Shown here piece after piece: positions 18,778-26,557 of a DNA stretch of 64,000 nucleotides. A program made the translations under genes and the position numbers. Source of the DNA: an uncultured Tenacibaculum sp. (GTDB taxonomy: Bacteria > Bacteroidota > Bacteroidia > Flavobacteriales > Flavobacteriaceae); NCBI RefSeq assembly GCF_947504135.1, contig NZ_CANNGG010000003.1:1-64000 (forward strand). The letters are read 5' to 3'. A model generated the notes under the pieces. That model did not search any database and had not been told where the DNA came from. It saw only the letters and a list, made by a program, of their open reading frames with translations. Position 1 is the first letter of the stretch, and every line of letters starts with the position of its first letter.

Positions 18778-18787
18778 CATTTGTTAA
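18774..18787 (+). promoter_or_regulatory. Crp/Fnr-type operator 2
   Basis: TTAACATTTGTTAA, TTAAC-N4-GTTAA, with the regulator stop codon at 18775-18777 in the same relative place as in operator 1. A second inverted repeat, TTAACAAT (18784-18791) / ATTGTTAA (18795-18802), overlaps its right half, giving three half-sites in a row. The centre is 29.5 bp before the -7 box at 18810, identical to operator 1. Confidence 0.7.
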
Positions 18788-18809
18788 CAATCGTATTGTT
18801 AATTTTTCC

Positions 18810-18817
18810 TATATTTG
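18810..18817 (+). promoter_or_regulatory. -7 box of short RNA 2
   Basis: TATATTTG, perfect TAnnTTTG. No TTG is present at normal -33 spacing, as in the first cassette. Confidence 0.65.
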
Positions 18818-18822
18818 ATCCA

Positions 18823-18902
18823 GAGACAAATTCCCCCTTATTATTTGTTTCATTCTCCCTTAATAAAAGGCTTACCTCTTGTGTGTGTAAGTCTTTTTTT
18901 TG
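18823..18902 (+). ncRNA. Candidate small RNA 2 with C-rich loop
   Basis: About 80 nt. Hairpin ACAAAT (18826-18831) / ATTTGT (18843-18848) presents CCCCCTTA in its 11-nt loop. A second motif CTCCCTTA follows at 18855-18862, then an 11-bp terminator stem with one G-U pair (18865-18875 / 18887-18897) and seven or more T. The layout (hairpin, C-rich motif, terminator) parallels short RNA 1. No plausible ORF. Confidence 0.6.
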
Positions 18903-18987
18903 TTTTTATAAACAGTTTAATTCAACAATATAACCTTGTTACTCACCATAACTAACAAACTAAAAATCGAAATTTTTAAATCGTAAA

Positions 18988-20493
18988 TTATTTCACGTAC
19001 CTTTTTACAAGATTATTAATTTGTTCAGAAATAGACATTTTCACAACTACAAATCCGTAAACAGCTATAATAATGATACTCTTTAGCAATATGTTTACTA
19101 TCGGGTGAATAGGGAAGTCTAAAATAGAAAATTTAGGCACTGAGAAGTTCCAAAAGTTAAATACAAAAAACATGATTAAAATAACAATAATCATTAAAAA
19201 TGTTTTGTTTGTAAACGGCATCATGTTAAACTTCTCTTTAACAAACCACAGTTTAAACGTGTTAAATACTACAACTGTAATTAAAGTAGCCAAAGCCAAT
19301 CCTTCAGTGCCCATACCTAAACCATTATAAAAATAATCGTTTAAAAAGTACACCGATAACGCCATTCCTACTCCTACTGGTAATGTAATGCGATAAAATT
19401 TAGAATTACTTATAATGGCTCCGTTGCTCCCTAAAGACATTAAAAACAACTTAGCTGAAGATATTAATAGTACCACCAAAGCACCGCCTTCAGCATAATT
19501 TTTATTAGGCATAAGTCTAAACAACTCTTCTACATTACAGTTTACTAACACATAAAACAAACCACCTATCAACAAAAGATTAATCGAACTTTTCTTATAT
19601 AAGTTTTCTGTCTCAACAGGGTTATTTTCATTAAGTGCCTTAGAAGTTAAAGGCTGTAATATTTGTCCCATTGCTCTACTTGGAGCTTCAATAAAAGAAC
19701 CTATAAAAACGGCAACGGTATAATAAGCTGCTTTTTCAAAGCCCTCCTTACCTGGAATCATTACTTTATCAATATCTAAAATAATCGCTCCTGCACTTCC
19801 TGCTAAAATGATATAAAAAGTGTAACGCAATACCTCTATAATATTTTCCGGTAATGAAAAAGAAAATGTTGGTGTATATAAACGAAACGCATAAACCATC
19901 ATTAATAAAGTTCTTAAAGCGTATGCTAATGACATATAAATAAGAAACTCTTGTTTTGTTATAACTTGGAAAAACACTAAGAATAACATCACCATAATAG
20001 CAACTCTGTTATATAGCTCTTTTAAAACATTTCCGAAAACTGATTGCATTTGCACTCTTGCCCATGAATAAAACACTTCAAAATAAGCTGTACAAACTGC
20101 TATTATGTATATATAAATTGTATAGTTTTCAATAACTAGATTTTCTTTAGAATTACTTTTAGCAACATAATGCATAATCCAATTATGGAAATAGTCCCAA
20201 AAATATCCTATGGGAATAGCTATTAAAAGCGGTAGAAAAATTACAGAACTTAAAAATTTATCTTTTTCATTTTTTGAGGTATAGCCTGAAAAAAACTTGA
20301 TAATCGTAAAATGAACACCAAAAGCAGTAATTGGCATGATTAAGTTAGACGCCGAAAACACGTAGGTTGCTAACCCGTAGTATTCATCACCTAAAAAACG
20401 AGTATACAAAACTACGGTATTGATACCTCCAATTAAGAACCCTAAATAGATTATTAACGTGTTTTTGAACGATTGTTTAAATACGATTCCCAA
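18988..20493 (-). CDS. Polysaccharide flippase / Wzx-like membrane protein
   Basis: 501 aa, about 12-14 predicted hydrophobic helices, polysaccharide-biosynthesis (MOP/MVF superfamily) type. Would translocate lipid-linked glycan units across the inner membrane. The start IVFKQSFKNTLIIYLGFLIGGINTVVLYTRFLG is typical of Bacteroidetes flippases. Last gene of a minus-strand operon, 4 bp after wecB. The co-encoded epimerase and glycosyltransferases support a surface-glycan role; no Wzy polymerase is seen in the cluster. Confidence 0.88.
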   Translation of the reverse strand: MGIVFKQSFKNTLIIYLGFLIGGINTVVLYTRFLGDEYYGLATYVFSASNLIMPITAFGVHFTIIKFFSGYTSKNEKDKFLSSVIFLPLLIAIPIGYFWDYFHNWIMHYVAKSNSKENLVIENYTIYIYIIAVCTAYFEVFYSWARVQMQSVFGNVLKELYNRVAIMVMLFLVFFQVITKQEFLIYMSLAYALRTLLMMVYAFRLYTPTFSFSLPENIIEVLRYTFYIILAGSAGAIILDIDKVMIPGKEGFEKAAYYTVAVFIGSFIEAPSRAMGQILQPLTSKALNENNPVETENLYKKSSINLLLIGGLFYVLVNCNVEELFRLMPNKNYAEGGALVVLLISSAKLFLMSLGSNGAIISNSKFYRITLPVGVGMALSVYFLNDYFYNGLGMGTEGLALATLITVVVFNTFKLWFVKEKFNMMPFTNKTFLMIIVILIMFFVFNFWNFSVPKFSILDFPIHPIVNILLKSIIIIAVYGFVVVKMSISEQINNLVKRYVK

Positions 20494-20497
20494 AGTA

Positions 20498-21580
20498 TTA
20501 TTGAATTAGTTTTTTAATTGATTGATATATTTTTTCTCCCACATTATTTCCATACAGCTCCTCTGCAAAACTTTTATCCAAAGTTAAAAACTGATTAAAA
20601 TCGTTTACCAACGTTTCAGTACTTGTACCAGAAATAGTAGCATATCCGTTTTCTTCAAGCTCTTTCCATTCGGTTTCTTCACGAGCAATTACACAAAACT
20701 TTTTATTGAAGAATGCTTCCTTTTGTAACCCTCCACTATCAGTAATTACCATGCAACAATTTTTCAACAATTCTAACATTGAGAAATAACCAACAGGATC
20801 AATAAATGTGATGTTTGGCTGTAAATGATACTTCTCCAACATTTTTTTTGTTCTAGGATGCAAAGGAAGTATCACTTGTTTTGTTTTATGAATTTCTTCT
20901 AAAGCTGAAAAAACATTAGCTAATTTTTCTTTGTCATCTGTATTCTCTTGTCGATGAATTGTCGCTAGTACGAATTCGTTTTTAGCTAAGTTTAAATCAC
21001 TTATAATCGTAGATTTTTCTTCGGAAACTTTGCTGTAAAACTCTACAGCATCTTTCATAATATCACCGTGTTTTTCTACTAGGGTATCAAATCCGTCAAA
21101 ACCTTCGTTTTTTAAATTTGATACAGCAATTTCTGTTGGGCAACTTAACAGATTTGCTATTCTATCTGTTAAAATTCGGTTTACCTCTTCTGGCATTTGC
21201 ATATTAAAAGAACGTAAACCGGCTTCAATATGCACTACTTTAACCTGTAGCTTTTTAGCTGCCAAAGCTCCTGCTAATGTAGAGTTAGTATCGCCATATA
21301 CAACCACAGCATCTGGTTTTTCAGCAAGTAAGATCTCTTCTATTTTCTCTAACATTTGCCCAGTCATCGCTCCGTGATTCAATCCGTTGATGTTTAGATT
21401 GTATTTCGGTTTCGGAATTTGCATTTCTTCAAAAAACACAGCACTCATATTAGCATCAAAATGCTGACCTGTGTGCACTATTATTTCTTCAATTCCCTTA
21501 TGTTTTTGAATCACTCTACTTAACACAGCTCCTTTAACAAACTGCGGACGAGCACCTAGTATGGTTACTATTTTTTTCAA
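20498..21580 (-). CDS. wecB: UDP-N-acetylglucosamine 2-epimerase (non-hydrolysing)
   Basis: 360 aa. Interconverts UDP-GlcNAc and UDP-ManNAc for envelope polysaccharide. Motifs: GARPQFVKGAVLSRV at the start, HTGQHFDANMS, VYGDTNSTLAGALAA, HIEAGLRSF (about 118-126), TIHRQENTD and TDSGGLQKEAF near the C-terminus, all family signatures. Overlaps the upstream glycosyltransferase gene by 4 bp (ATGA type), so translation is coupled. Confidence 0.95.
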   Translation of the reverse strand: MKKIVTILGARPQFVKGAVLSRVIQKHKGIEEIIVHTGQHFDANMSAVFFEEMQIPKPKYNLNINGLNHGAMTGQMLEKIEEILLAEKPDAVVVYGDTNSTLAGALAAKKLQVKVVHIEAGLRSFNMQMPEEVNRILTDRIANLLSCPTEIAVSNLKNEGFDGFDTLVEKHGDIMKDAVEFYSKVSEEKSTIISDLNLAKNEFVLATIHRQENTDDKEKLANVFSALEEIHKTKQVILPLHPRTKKMLEKYHLQPNITFIDPVGYFSMLELLKNCCMVITDSGGLQKEAFFNKKFCVIAREETEWKELEENGYATISGTSTETLVNDFNQFLTLDKSFAEELYGNNVGEKIYQSIKKLIQ

Positions 21581-22857
21581 GAATTAACGACTTGTTTAAG
21601 TATGATAGACAATTGTTCAGTCAATTTTTTTCGATGATATTGTGTTATATCTTTAGAAGCCACTTGCAGGTTGCCTTTTTTATAATCAACATACAACTGC
21701 ATGATTTCTTTCTTCATTTTAGCTTTACCGTCAAAATCAACTATAGTTCCTGCATTGGTTTTAGTTAAAATTTCTGCTAAATCACCATCTTCAGGACCAA
21801 CTGCTAAGATAGGACGTTTTGCTTGTAAATATTCAAAAATTTTACCTGTTATAATTCCTTTTGCACTCGGAACTTTATTTACCGCCAACAACAAAATTTG
21901 CGATGCTTTTTGATGCTTTTGCACTTCACTATGCGGTACGTAAGCTATTTTAGTAATGTTCTTAAACTGATATTTAGCTAGCTCCTCTTCTACCTCATTC
22001 GCTATGTTACCTATCAATTTTATTTCTAAATCTTCTGAAAACTCAGCATTTTCTTTAGATAATTCTGACAATGCCTCCCAAACTATTATCGGATTCCTAT
22101 CAGCATTCATCAAACCTATGTGGGTAATTGAAAATTTCTCATCAAGCTTCACTCCCACTTCTTTTTGCTCTTCAGAATCATAGCCATTAGTGATAACGTG
22201 AATATTGTTTGAAAATTTTTCGTAATTTTTTTTCATGGTTTCCCCCACTACTAAAGTTACATCAGCATTTATAAGCACCTCTTGCTCTAATTGATGATGT
22301 TTAGCTCTTGCCTTTTGTGTTAATGGTAATTGATGAAAATAATCTATTTCCGTCCAAGGATCACGGAAATCTGCAATCCATTTTATCCCCAATGCTCTTT
22401 TCAATTGTAACCCTATCAAATGCAAACTATGTGGAGGACCTGTCGTAATAATTGCATCAATTTTTTTTTCTTCTAAGTACTTTTTTAGTTTTTTCACGGA
22501 AGGTTTTATCCAAAACTTACGAGCATCAGGAATAAAATAATTAGCTCGAACATACTGCATAACTTTTCCAAAAAAACTCGGATTTGGATCTAAAAATCCC
22601 GCACTGGTTTTCGCTCCTTTTTTCTTAAAAACTGAAAATAAATTGTTAGGCTCCCATATTGGATTCTTTATTACTTCAATTCCTTCTGGAATGTCTTCCT
22701 CTAAAGAAGCATCTATAATTGGATAGTTTGCCCCATCTACTGTAAAAATTACAGGTTCGATATTAAAATCTCGTAAGTATTTCACAAATTTTAACCAACG
22801 CTGCACTCCCGATCCACCTGCTGGTACCCAATAATATGTTATGATTAGTACTTTCAA
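21577..22857 (-). CDS. Glycosyltransferase family 4 protein (A)
   Basis: 426 aa, GT-B fold. N-terminal GGSGVQRWLKFVKYL loop, an ADFRDPW acceptor-domain motif, and the C-terminal nucleotide-sugar region with SAKGIITGKIFEYLQAKRPILAVGPEDGDLAEIL (E..P-type donor motif). The N-terminal half with GGSGVQRW and RDPWTEID is common in Bacteroidetes GT4 enzymes of capsule or O-antigen clusters. Donor and acceptor sugars cannot be deduced. Separated from the next upstream gene by 1 bp. Confidence 0.88.
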   Translation of the reverse strand: MKVLIITYYWVPAGGSGVQRWLKFVKYLRDFNIEPVIFTVDGANYPIIDASLEEDIPEGIEVIKNPIWEPNNLFSVFKKKGAKTSAGFLDPNPSFFGKVMQYVRANYFIPDARKFWIKPSVKKLKKYLEEKKIDAIITTGPPHSLHLIGLQLKRALGIKWIADFRDPWTEIDYFHQLPLTQKARAKHHQLEQEVLINADVTLVVGETMKKNYEKFSNNIHVITNGYDSEEQKEVGVKLDEKFSITHIGLMNADRNPIIVWEALSELSKENAEFSEDLEIKLIGNIANEVEEELAKYQFKNITKIAYVPHSEVQKHQKASQILLLAVNKVPSAKGIITGKIFEYLQAKRPILAVGPEDGDLAEILTKTNAGTIVDFDGKAKMKKEIMQLYVDYKKGNLQVASKDITQYHRKKLTEQLSIILKQVVNS

Positions 22858-22858
22858 A

Positions 22859-24031
22859 TTATAAGTTATTGTACAAATTCACCAATCCTTTCGAAGTTTT
22901 ATCCCATGTAAATTCATTTCGGATAAAAGCTTCTCCGTTTTCACCTAATTCTTTTCTCAGCAACTCATCTTTGTATAACCTCAATACTTTATTGGTAAAA
23001 TCTTCTACGTTTTTTGCTTCATGTACCAATCCTGCATTTACTTTTTCTACTATGTTTTTTTGAGCTGTTACATCACTTACCAATAAAGGTTTTCTCAAAC
23101 TCATGTATTGAAATAATTTATTAGCATGTGTTGTATCGTGATGTAAATTTCTGTGTAAAGGAGACAAACAAACATCACTATGTTTTATGTATTTAGGAAA
23201 TGTAGTTTCTTCCTGCCATCCTTCAAAACTCACTTGTTCTTCAACTTTTAATTCTTCAGATAACTTTTTTAATTCAACATTAACACTTCCTACAATTACT
23301 AATTGAATATTATCTATTTCCTTTTTTAACGCTGGTAAACTTTTAATTGCTGTAGCTAAGCCTCTTCTCTCTCCTGTATCTCCTATGTACAGTAAATTAA
23401 AAGTATCTCTTTCAGAGTTTTCTTCAAAATTGCCTTGTTCACCAAAAAATGATTTTCTAACTGTATTAGGAACAACTACAACTTTATCAGGATTTATTTT
23501 AGTCCTCTTGCATACTTCTTCTTTTGCTTCTTCAGTAACTACAATTATGTTATCAACTGTTTTTACAAACTTTTCTTCTTTTTTTTGCCACTTTTTTGGA
23601 GATATCAATACATTCTGCGGAAACTTTTTTAAATGAGGATAAAACTTCATTATTTGAGGTCTGTTCTCATGCAAATCTAACACTACAGGAAGTTTCTTTT
23701 TTTTACAAGCGTTCAAAACCGCTTCTGCAACAACCATATCGTGTATATGAACTGCTTCAATAGAAAATTCATCAAGAAAATGAGTAATCTTTTTCTTCAT
23801 TAGAATAGAGTATAGCGGAATAGTATACGCCAAAGCTGATAGTTTATATTCTAAAGTATTTGACTTATACCTTTTAACTTGAATTCCATCTATTACTTCT
23901 TTTAAAGGCTGATTCGAGTACGTTAGACAAAATAAAAAAACCTCATGCCCTGATTTGATTAATTCAATAGCTTCGTTATGCACTCTTGGATCAGGAGGGA
24001 ATGTTTTGTCTAAAATCATTCCTATTCTCAT
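22859..24031 (-). CDS. Glycosyltransferase family 4 protein (B)
   Basis: 390 aa, GT-B fold. DKTFPPDPRVHNEA at the N-terminus, HIHDMVVAEA and LDLHENRP in the acceptor domain, NLLYIGDTGERRGL opening the donor domain, and the C-terminal RDxxE-like segment HANKLFQYMSLRKPLLVSD. Start overlaps the stop of the methyltransferase gene by 4 bp. Part of the same coupled operon. Confidence 0.88.
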   Translation of the reverse strand: MRIGMILDKTFPPDPRVHNEAIELIKSGHEVFLFCLTYSNQPLKEVIDGIQVKRYKSNTLEYKLSALAYTIPLYSILMKKKITHFLDEFSIEAVHIHDMVVAEAVLNACKKKKLPVVLDLHENRPQIMKFYPHLKKFPQNVLISPKKWQKKEEKFVKTVDNIIVVTEEAKEEVCKRTKINPDKVVVVPNTVRKSFFGEQGNFEENSERDTFNLLYIGDTGERRGLATAIKSLPALKKEIDNIQLVIVGSVNVELKKLSEELKVEEQVSFEGWQEETTFPKYIKHSDVCLSPLHRNLHHDTTHANKLFQYMSLRKPLLVSDVTAQKNIVEKVNAGLVHEAKNVEDFTNKVLRLYKDELLRKELGENGEAFIRNEFTWDKTSKGLVNLYNNL

Positions 24032-24555
24032 TTCAAACTCTTTTTTTCAGCAAAAACAGCGTAATATCTAGGCGTATATTTTCGTAAAATAGGCCTCACT
24101 CCCAACTTATTAATAGGACTTGTCCATTTTTGTGTATCTACAATATTCCAACCAGATTTTTCTAGTAACCAATCATATTGCCAATCTTCAAACTCGTGGT
24201 AATGCCTATCCCACATATCAGTTTTACTTCTATAAGCAGTCGTAAACCATAACTTTAGAGGAACAGTGGTAATAATCTTTGTTGCTTCTATTTCTCTTAA
24301 CACATTAAAAGGCGCTAACAAATGTTCAAAAATTTCAAAAGCCGTTACAGCATCTACTTTATATTCCTTTACCACTTGTGGCAACACATCTAAATCTTCT
24401 CCATTAGTATTGTATACTGTATATCCATTTTCTTCCATTATTTTAGAAAAAGGATTACGAACTCCTAAATCTAATATTTTTGCCGGAGCAGGAAGATGTT
24501 TTTGTAAAAACTCAAGTGTATGATTGTATCTCTTTTTTGGTAATGTAGAATACAT
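24028..24555 (-). CDS. SAM-dependent methyltransferase-like protein
   Basis: 175 aa, first gene of the glycan operon. ILDLGVRNPFS (about 18-28) corresponds to motif I of class I methyltransferases, followed by DAVTAFEIFEHLLAPFNVL. It is short for the family and the glycine-rich loop is reduced (DLGVRNP rather than DxGxGxG), so activity is not certain. DUF-like neighbours are absent; context suggests methylation of a glycan or carrier. Its promoter is the TACATTTG box at 24572. Confidence 0.72.
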   Translation of the reverse strand: MYSTLPKKRYNHTLEFLQKHLPAPAKILDLGVRNPFSKIMEENGYTVYNTNGEDLDVLPQVVKEYKVDAVTAFEIFEHLLAPFNVLREIEATKIITTVPLKLWFTTAYRSKTDMWDRHYHEFEDWQYDWLLEKSGWNIVDTQKWTSPINKLGVRPILRKYTPRYYAVFAEKKSLK

Positions 24556-24571
24556 GAAATTTATTTTAAAA

Positions 24572-24579
24572 CAAATGTA
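24572..24579 (-). promoter_or_regulatory. -7 box of glycan operon
   Basis: Minus-strand TACATTTG (TAnnTTTG), 16 bp before the methyltransferase ATG, giving a leader of roughly 10 nt. Confidence 0.55.
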
Positions 24580-24629
24580 TTATTATTTTACCATTCTAAG
24601 CAACAGAAGTAAAAATACGTTTTGACAGG

Positions 24630-24721
24630 TACTAAAAGCATAAAAGCGAAGGTAATTCCTTCGCTTCTAACTTTTTAATTTCCCATAGCAATCCGTACAG
24701 TTATTGTATGTACTTTTTACT
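24630..24721 (-). ncRNA. Candidate short structured RNA in divergent region
   Basis: The 307-bp gap 24556-24862 holds a perfect 9-bp hairpin AAGCGAAGG (24644-24652) / CCTTCGCTT (24658-24666), flanked by T-rich sequence on both strands. On the minus strand a TATGTTTG box (24727-24734) lies about 60 bp upstream, followed by a GTACA/TGTAC hairpin and a GGGAAATTAAAA stretch. This could be an RNA of about 90 nt ending at the hairpin, or simply a terminator protecting the glycan operon promoter from upstream transcription. Confidence 0.35.
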
Positions 24722-24800
24722 CGATACAAACATATTGTTGTTTTAGATATAAAAAAAACACTATACACCCTATTTTATAAAAAGCATAACTAAAAAATCT

Positions 24801-24808
24801 TATATTTG
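24801..24808 (+). promoter_or_regulatory. -7 box of the TPR-AraC regulator
   Basis: TATATTTG, perfect TAnnTTTG. With a start near 24814, the ATG at 24821 would have almost no leader, while that at 24863 has about 49 nt and begins a proper signal sequence. Confidence 0.55.
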
Positions 24809-24862
24809 GTTTTCTAACCTATGCTTTTTATAGAAAGTATATGTTTTATTGATTTGTATAAA

Positions 24863-26551
24863 ATGACCAGACTTTTAATTGCTATATTTATTATTCTTTT
24901 TTTCAGCACAAACAGTGCTTCTCAAACAAAAAGTTTAGATTCATTTTACCTTGATAAAATCAATTATTATAAGAACACTAATAATGATAGTTTATTTCTT
25001 TACTGTGAAAAACTAGAACAATCTAACAACATCTGTAAAAGTCTTGAGGGCTCTACTGGTAAGTCTTATGGTTTTTACCGAAAAAAAGACTACGATAAAG
25101 CTGAAAGTATATCCCTCAGAGTTATCGAACAAGTTGACTCTATATTAAATCACAAAAATCTAACTTGTCTTTTAGACAGAAAAATAGCCGCTTTAAATAG
25201 GCTTTTTTGGATTAAAAAAAATCAAGAAAAATATCAAGAGGCCTTTGCTATTCTTACACAAAAAGAAGATCTAATAGTAAATCACCCTATTAAAGATGAT
25301 GTCAACTTTAGGAATATACTCGGCTTGACTCTTAGCAAAGCCGTTATAAAAAACAAGCTTGATATGCAGAGCAAAGCCAAAAGTATTTTGCTTCAGTCAT
25401 TATCAGAGGCTAAAAATCCTATTTTGAAAAATGTTCAAAAAGAAGAATTTTTTCTTCACTGGAAGGCTAACTCATACAATTGTCTTGGCAACACTTATGT
25501 TTCGCTAAATAATCAGCACCCATATAAAACTTTTCTAGACTCTGCAAATTACTATTACGACAAAGCTTATGAAGTAGCTAAGATGTTTAATCCTCCTCAT
25601 AAAGACTCTGAAATTATTTACAGTTTTAGAAAAACCGAGGTGTTAATGAAGCAAAATAAATATCAAAAAGCTATTGACCTTATCAATAACTATAAAAATA
25701 TTAATAACGGTTATAATTACCTTCATAGAGAATATTTTCAAAAAGCTATTTGTTTCCACAACTTAAACAGTTCTGACTCCGCTGTTTATTACTCAAATAA
25801 ACTTTTAAAAAGCCATAAAAAATGTGAAACAAGTAAATTAATCACTGTTTATGATATCCTTTCAAAGGAATACAACAACCTAAACAAGTTAGATAGTGCC
25901 TTTAAATACTCAGCTTTAACATTAAAACAATTTAATTTAGCTAAAAATAACAAAGACAAGACTTTTAACTTATTTTACAACAACAACTTCAACAAAGCTC
26001 AACTACTTAATCAGGAAATCAAAGAAAAAGAAGCTAGCAAACAAAAAAAGCTCACTATTTCATTTGCCATTTTATTAATAACTTTCTTTATTATTACTTT
26101 TTATCTATTAAAAAAAGAAAAAAAGAAAAAGAAAGAACTTATTTTAATGATAAATAACGACAAGCCCGTAGAGACTGAAAAAAAAGAGTACAATATTGAC
26201 GAAGAACTAGAAAATAAGATTTTAAATGAGTTTAAAAATGCAACAAAAAACCTAGACTTTTTAAGACCTGATTTTTCTATTAACTATATTGCTGACAAAC
26301 TAGAAACCAACAATACGTACGTTTCTTTTGTCTTTAACAAATACCATGACGAATCGTTTAAGCAATACTGTATTAAGCTTAAGATTAATTATGTTGTAGA
26401 AAAACTAAAGAACGACAAGACTTTTAGAAAATACTCTGTTCAAGCCATTGCCGATGAAATAGGCTACACCAATGCTTCAGCTTTTACAAGAGCTTTTAAA
26501 AAGCATGTAGGCGTAACTCCTTCTGCATTTTTTAAAACTCTTGACGATTAA
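24863..26551 (+). CDS. Membrane-anchored TPR / AraC-type regulator
   Basis: 562 aa from ATG 24863, chosen because MTRLLIAIFIILFFSTNSAS forms a clean signal sequence; the ATG 42 bp upstream adds 14 residues that spoil it. A long TPR-like helical sensor region (about 30-390, presumably periplasmic) is followed by one transmembrane helix (LTISFAILLITFFIITFYLL), a lysine-rich stop-transfer stretch and a C-terminal AraC-type DNA-binding domain (about 450-560) with IADKLETNNTYVS and VQAIADEIGYTNASAFTRAFKKHVGVTPSAF. Such one-component regulators are common in Flavobacteriia; signal and targets are unknown. Convergent with the YfhO gene after 6 bp. Confidence 0.85.
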   Translation: MTRLLIAIFIILFFSTNSASQTKSLDSFYLDKINYYKNTNNDSLFLYCEKLEQSNNICKSLEGSTGKSYGFYRKKDYDKAESISLRVIEQVDSILNHKNLTCLLDRKIAALNRLFWIKKNQEKYQEAFAILTQKEDLIVNHPIKDDVNFRNILGLTLSKAVIKNKLDMQSKAKSILLQSLSEAKNPILKNVQKEEFFLHWKANSYNCLGNTYVSLNNQHPYKTFLDSANYYYDKAYEVAKMFNPPHKDSEIIYSFRKTEVLMKQNKYQKAIDLINNYKNINNGYNYLHREYFQKAICFHNLNSSDSAVYYSNKLLKSHKKCETSKLITVYDILSKEYNNLNKLDSAFKYSALTLKQFNLAKNNKDKTFNLFYNNNFNKAQLLNQEIKEKEASKQKKLTISFAILLITFFIITFYLLKKEKKKKKELILMINNDKPVETEKKEYNIDEELENKILNEFKNATKNLDFLRPDFSINYIADKLETNNTYVSFVFNKYHDESFKQYCIKLKINYVVEKLKNDKTFRKYSVQAIADEIGYTNASAFTRAFKKHVGVTPSAFFKTLDD

Positions 26552-26557
26552 TTAAAG

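Noticed and set aside
24821..24862. Upstream ATG for the TPR-AraC regulator
   Set aside because: It lies within a few bases of the predicted transcription start and disrupts the signal sequence.
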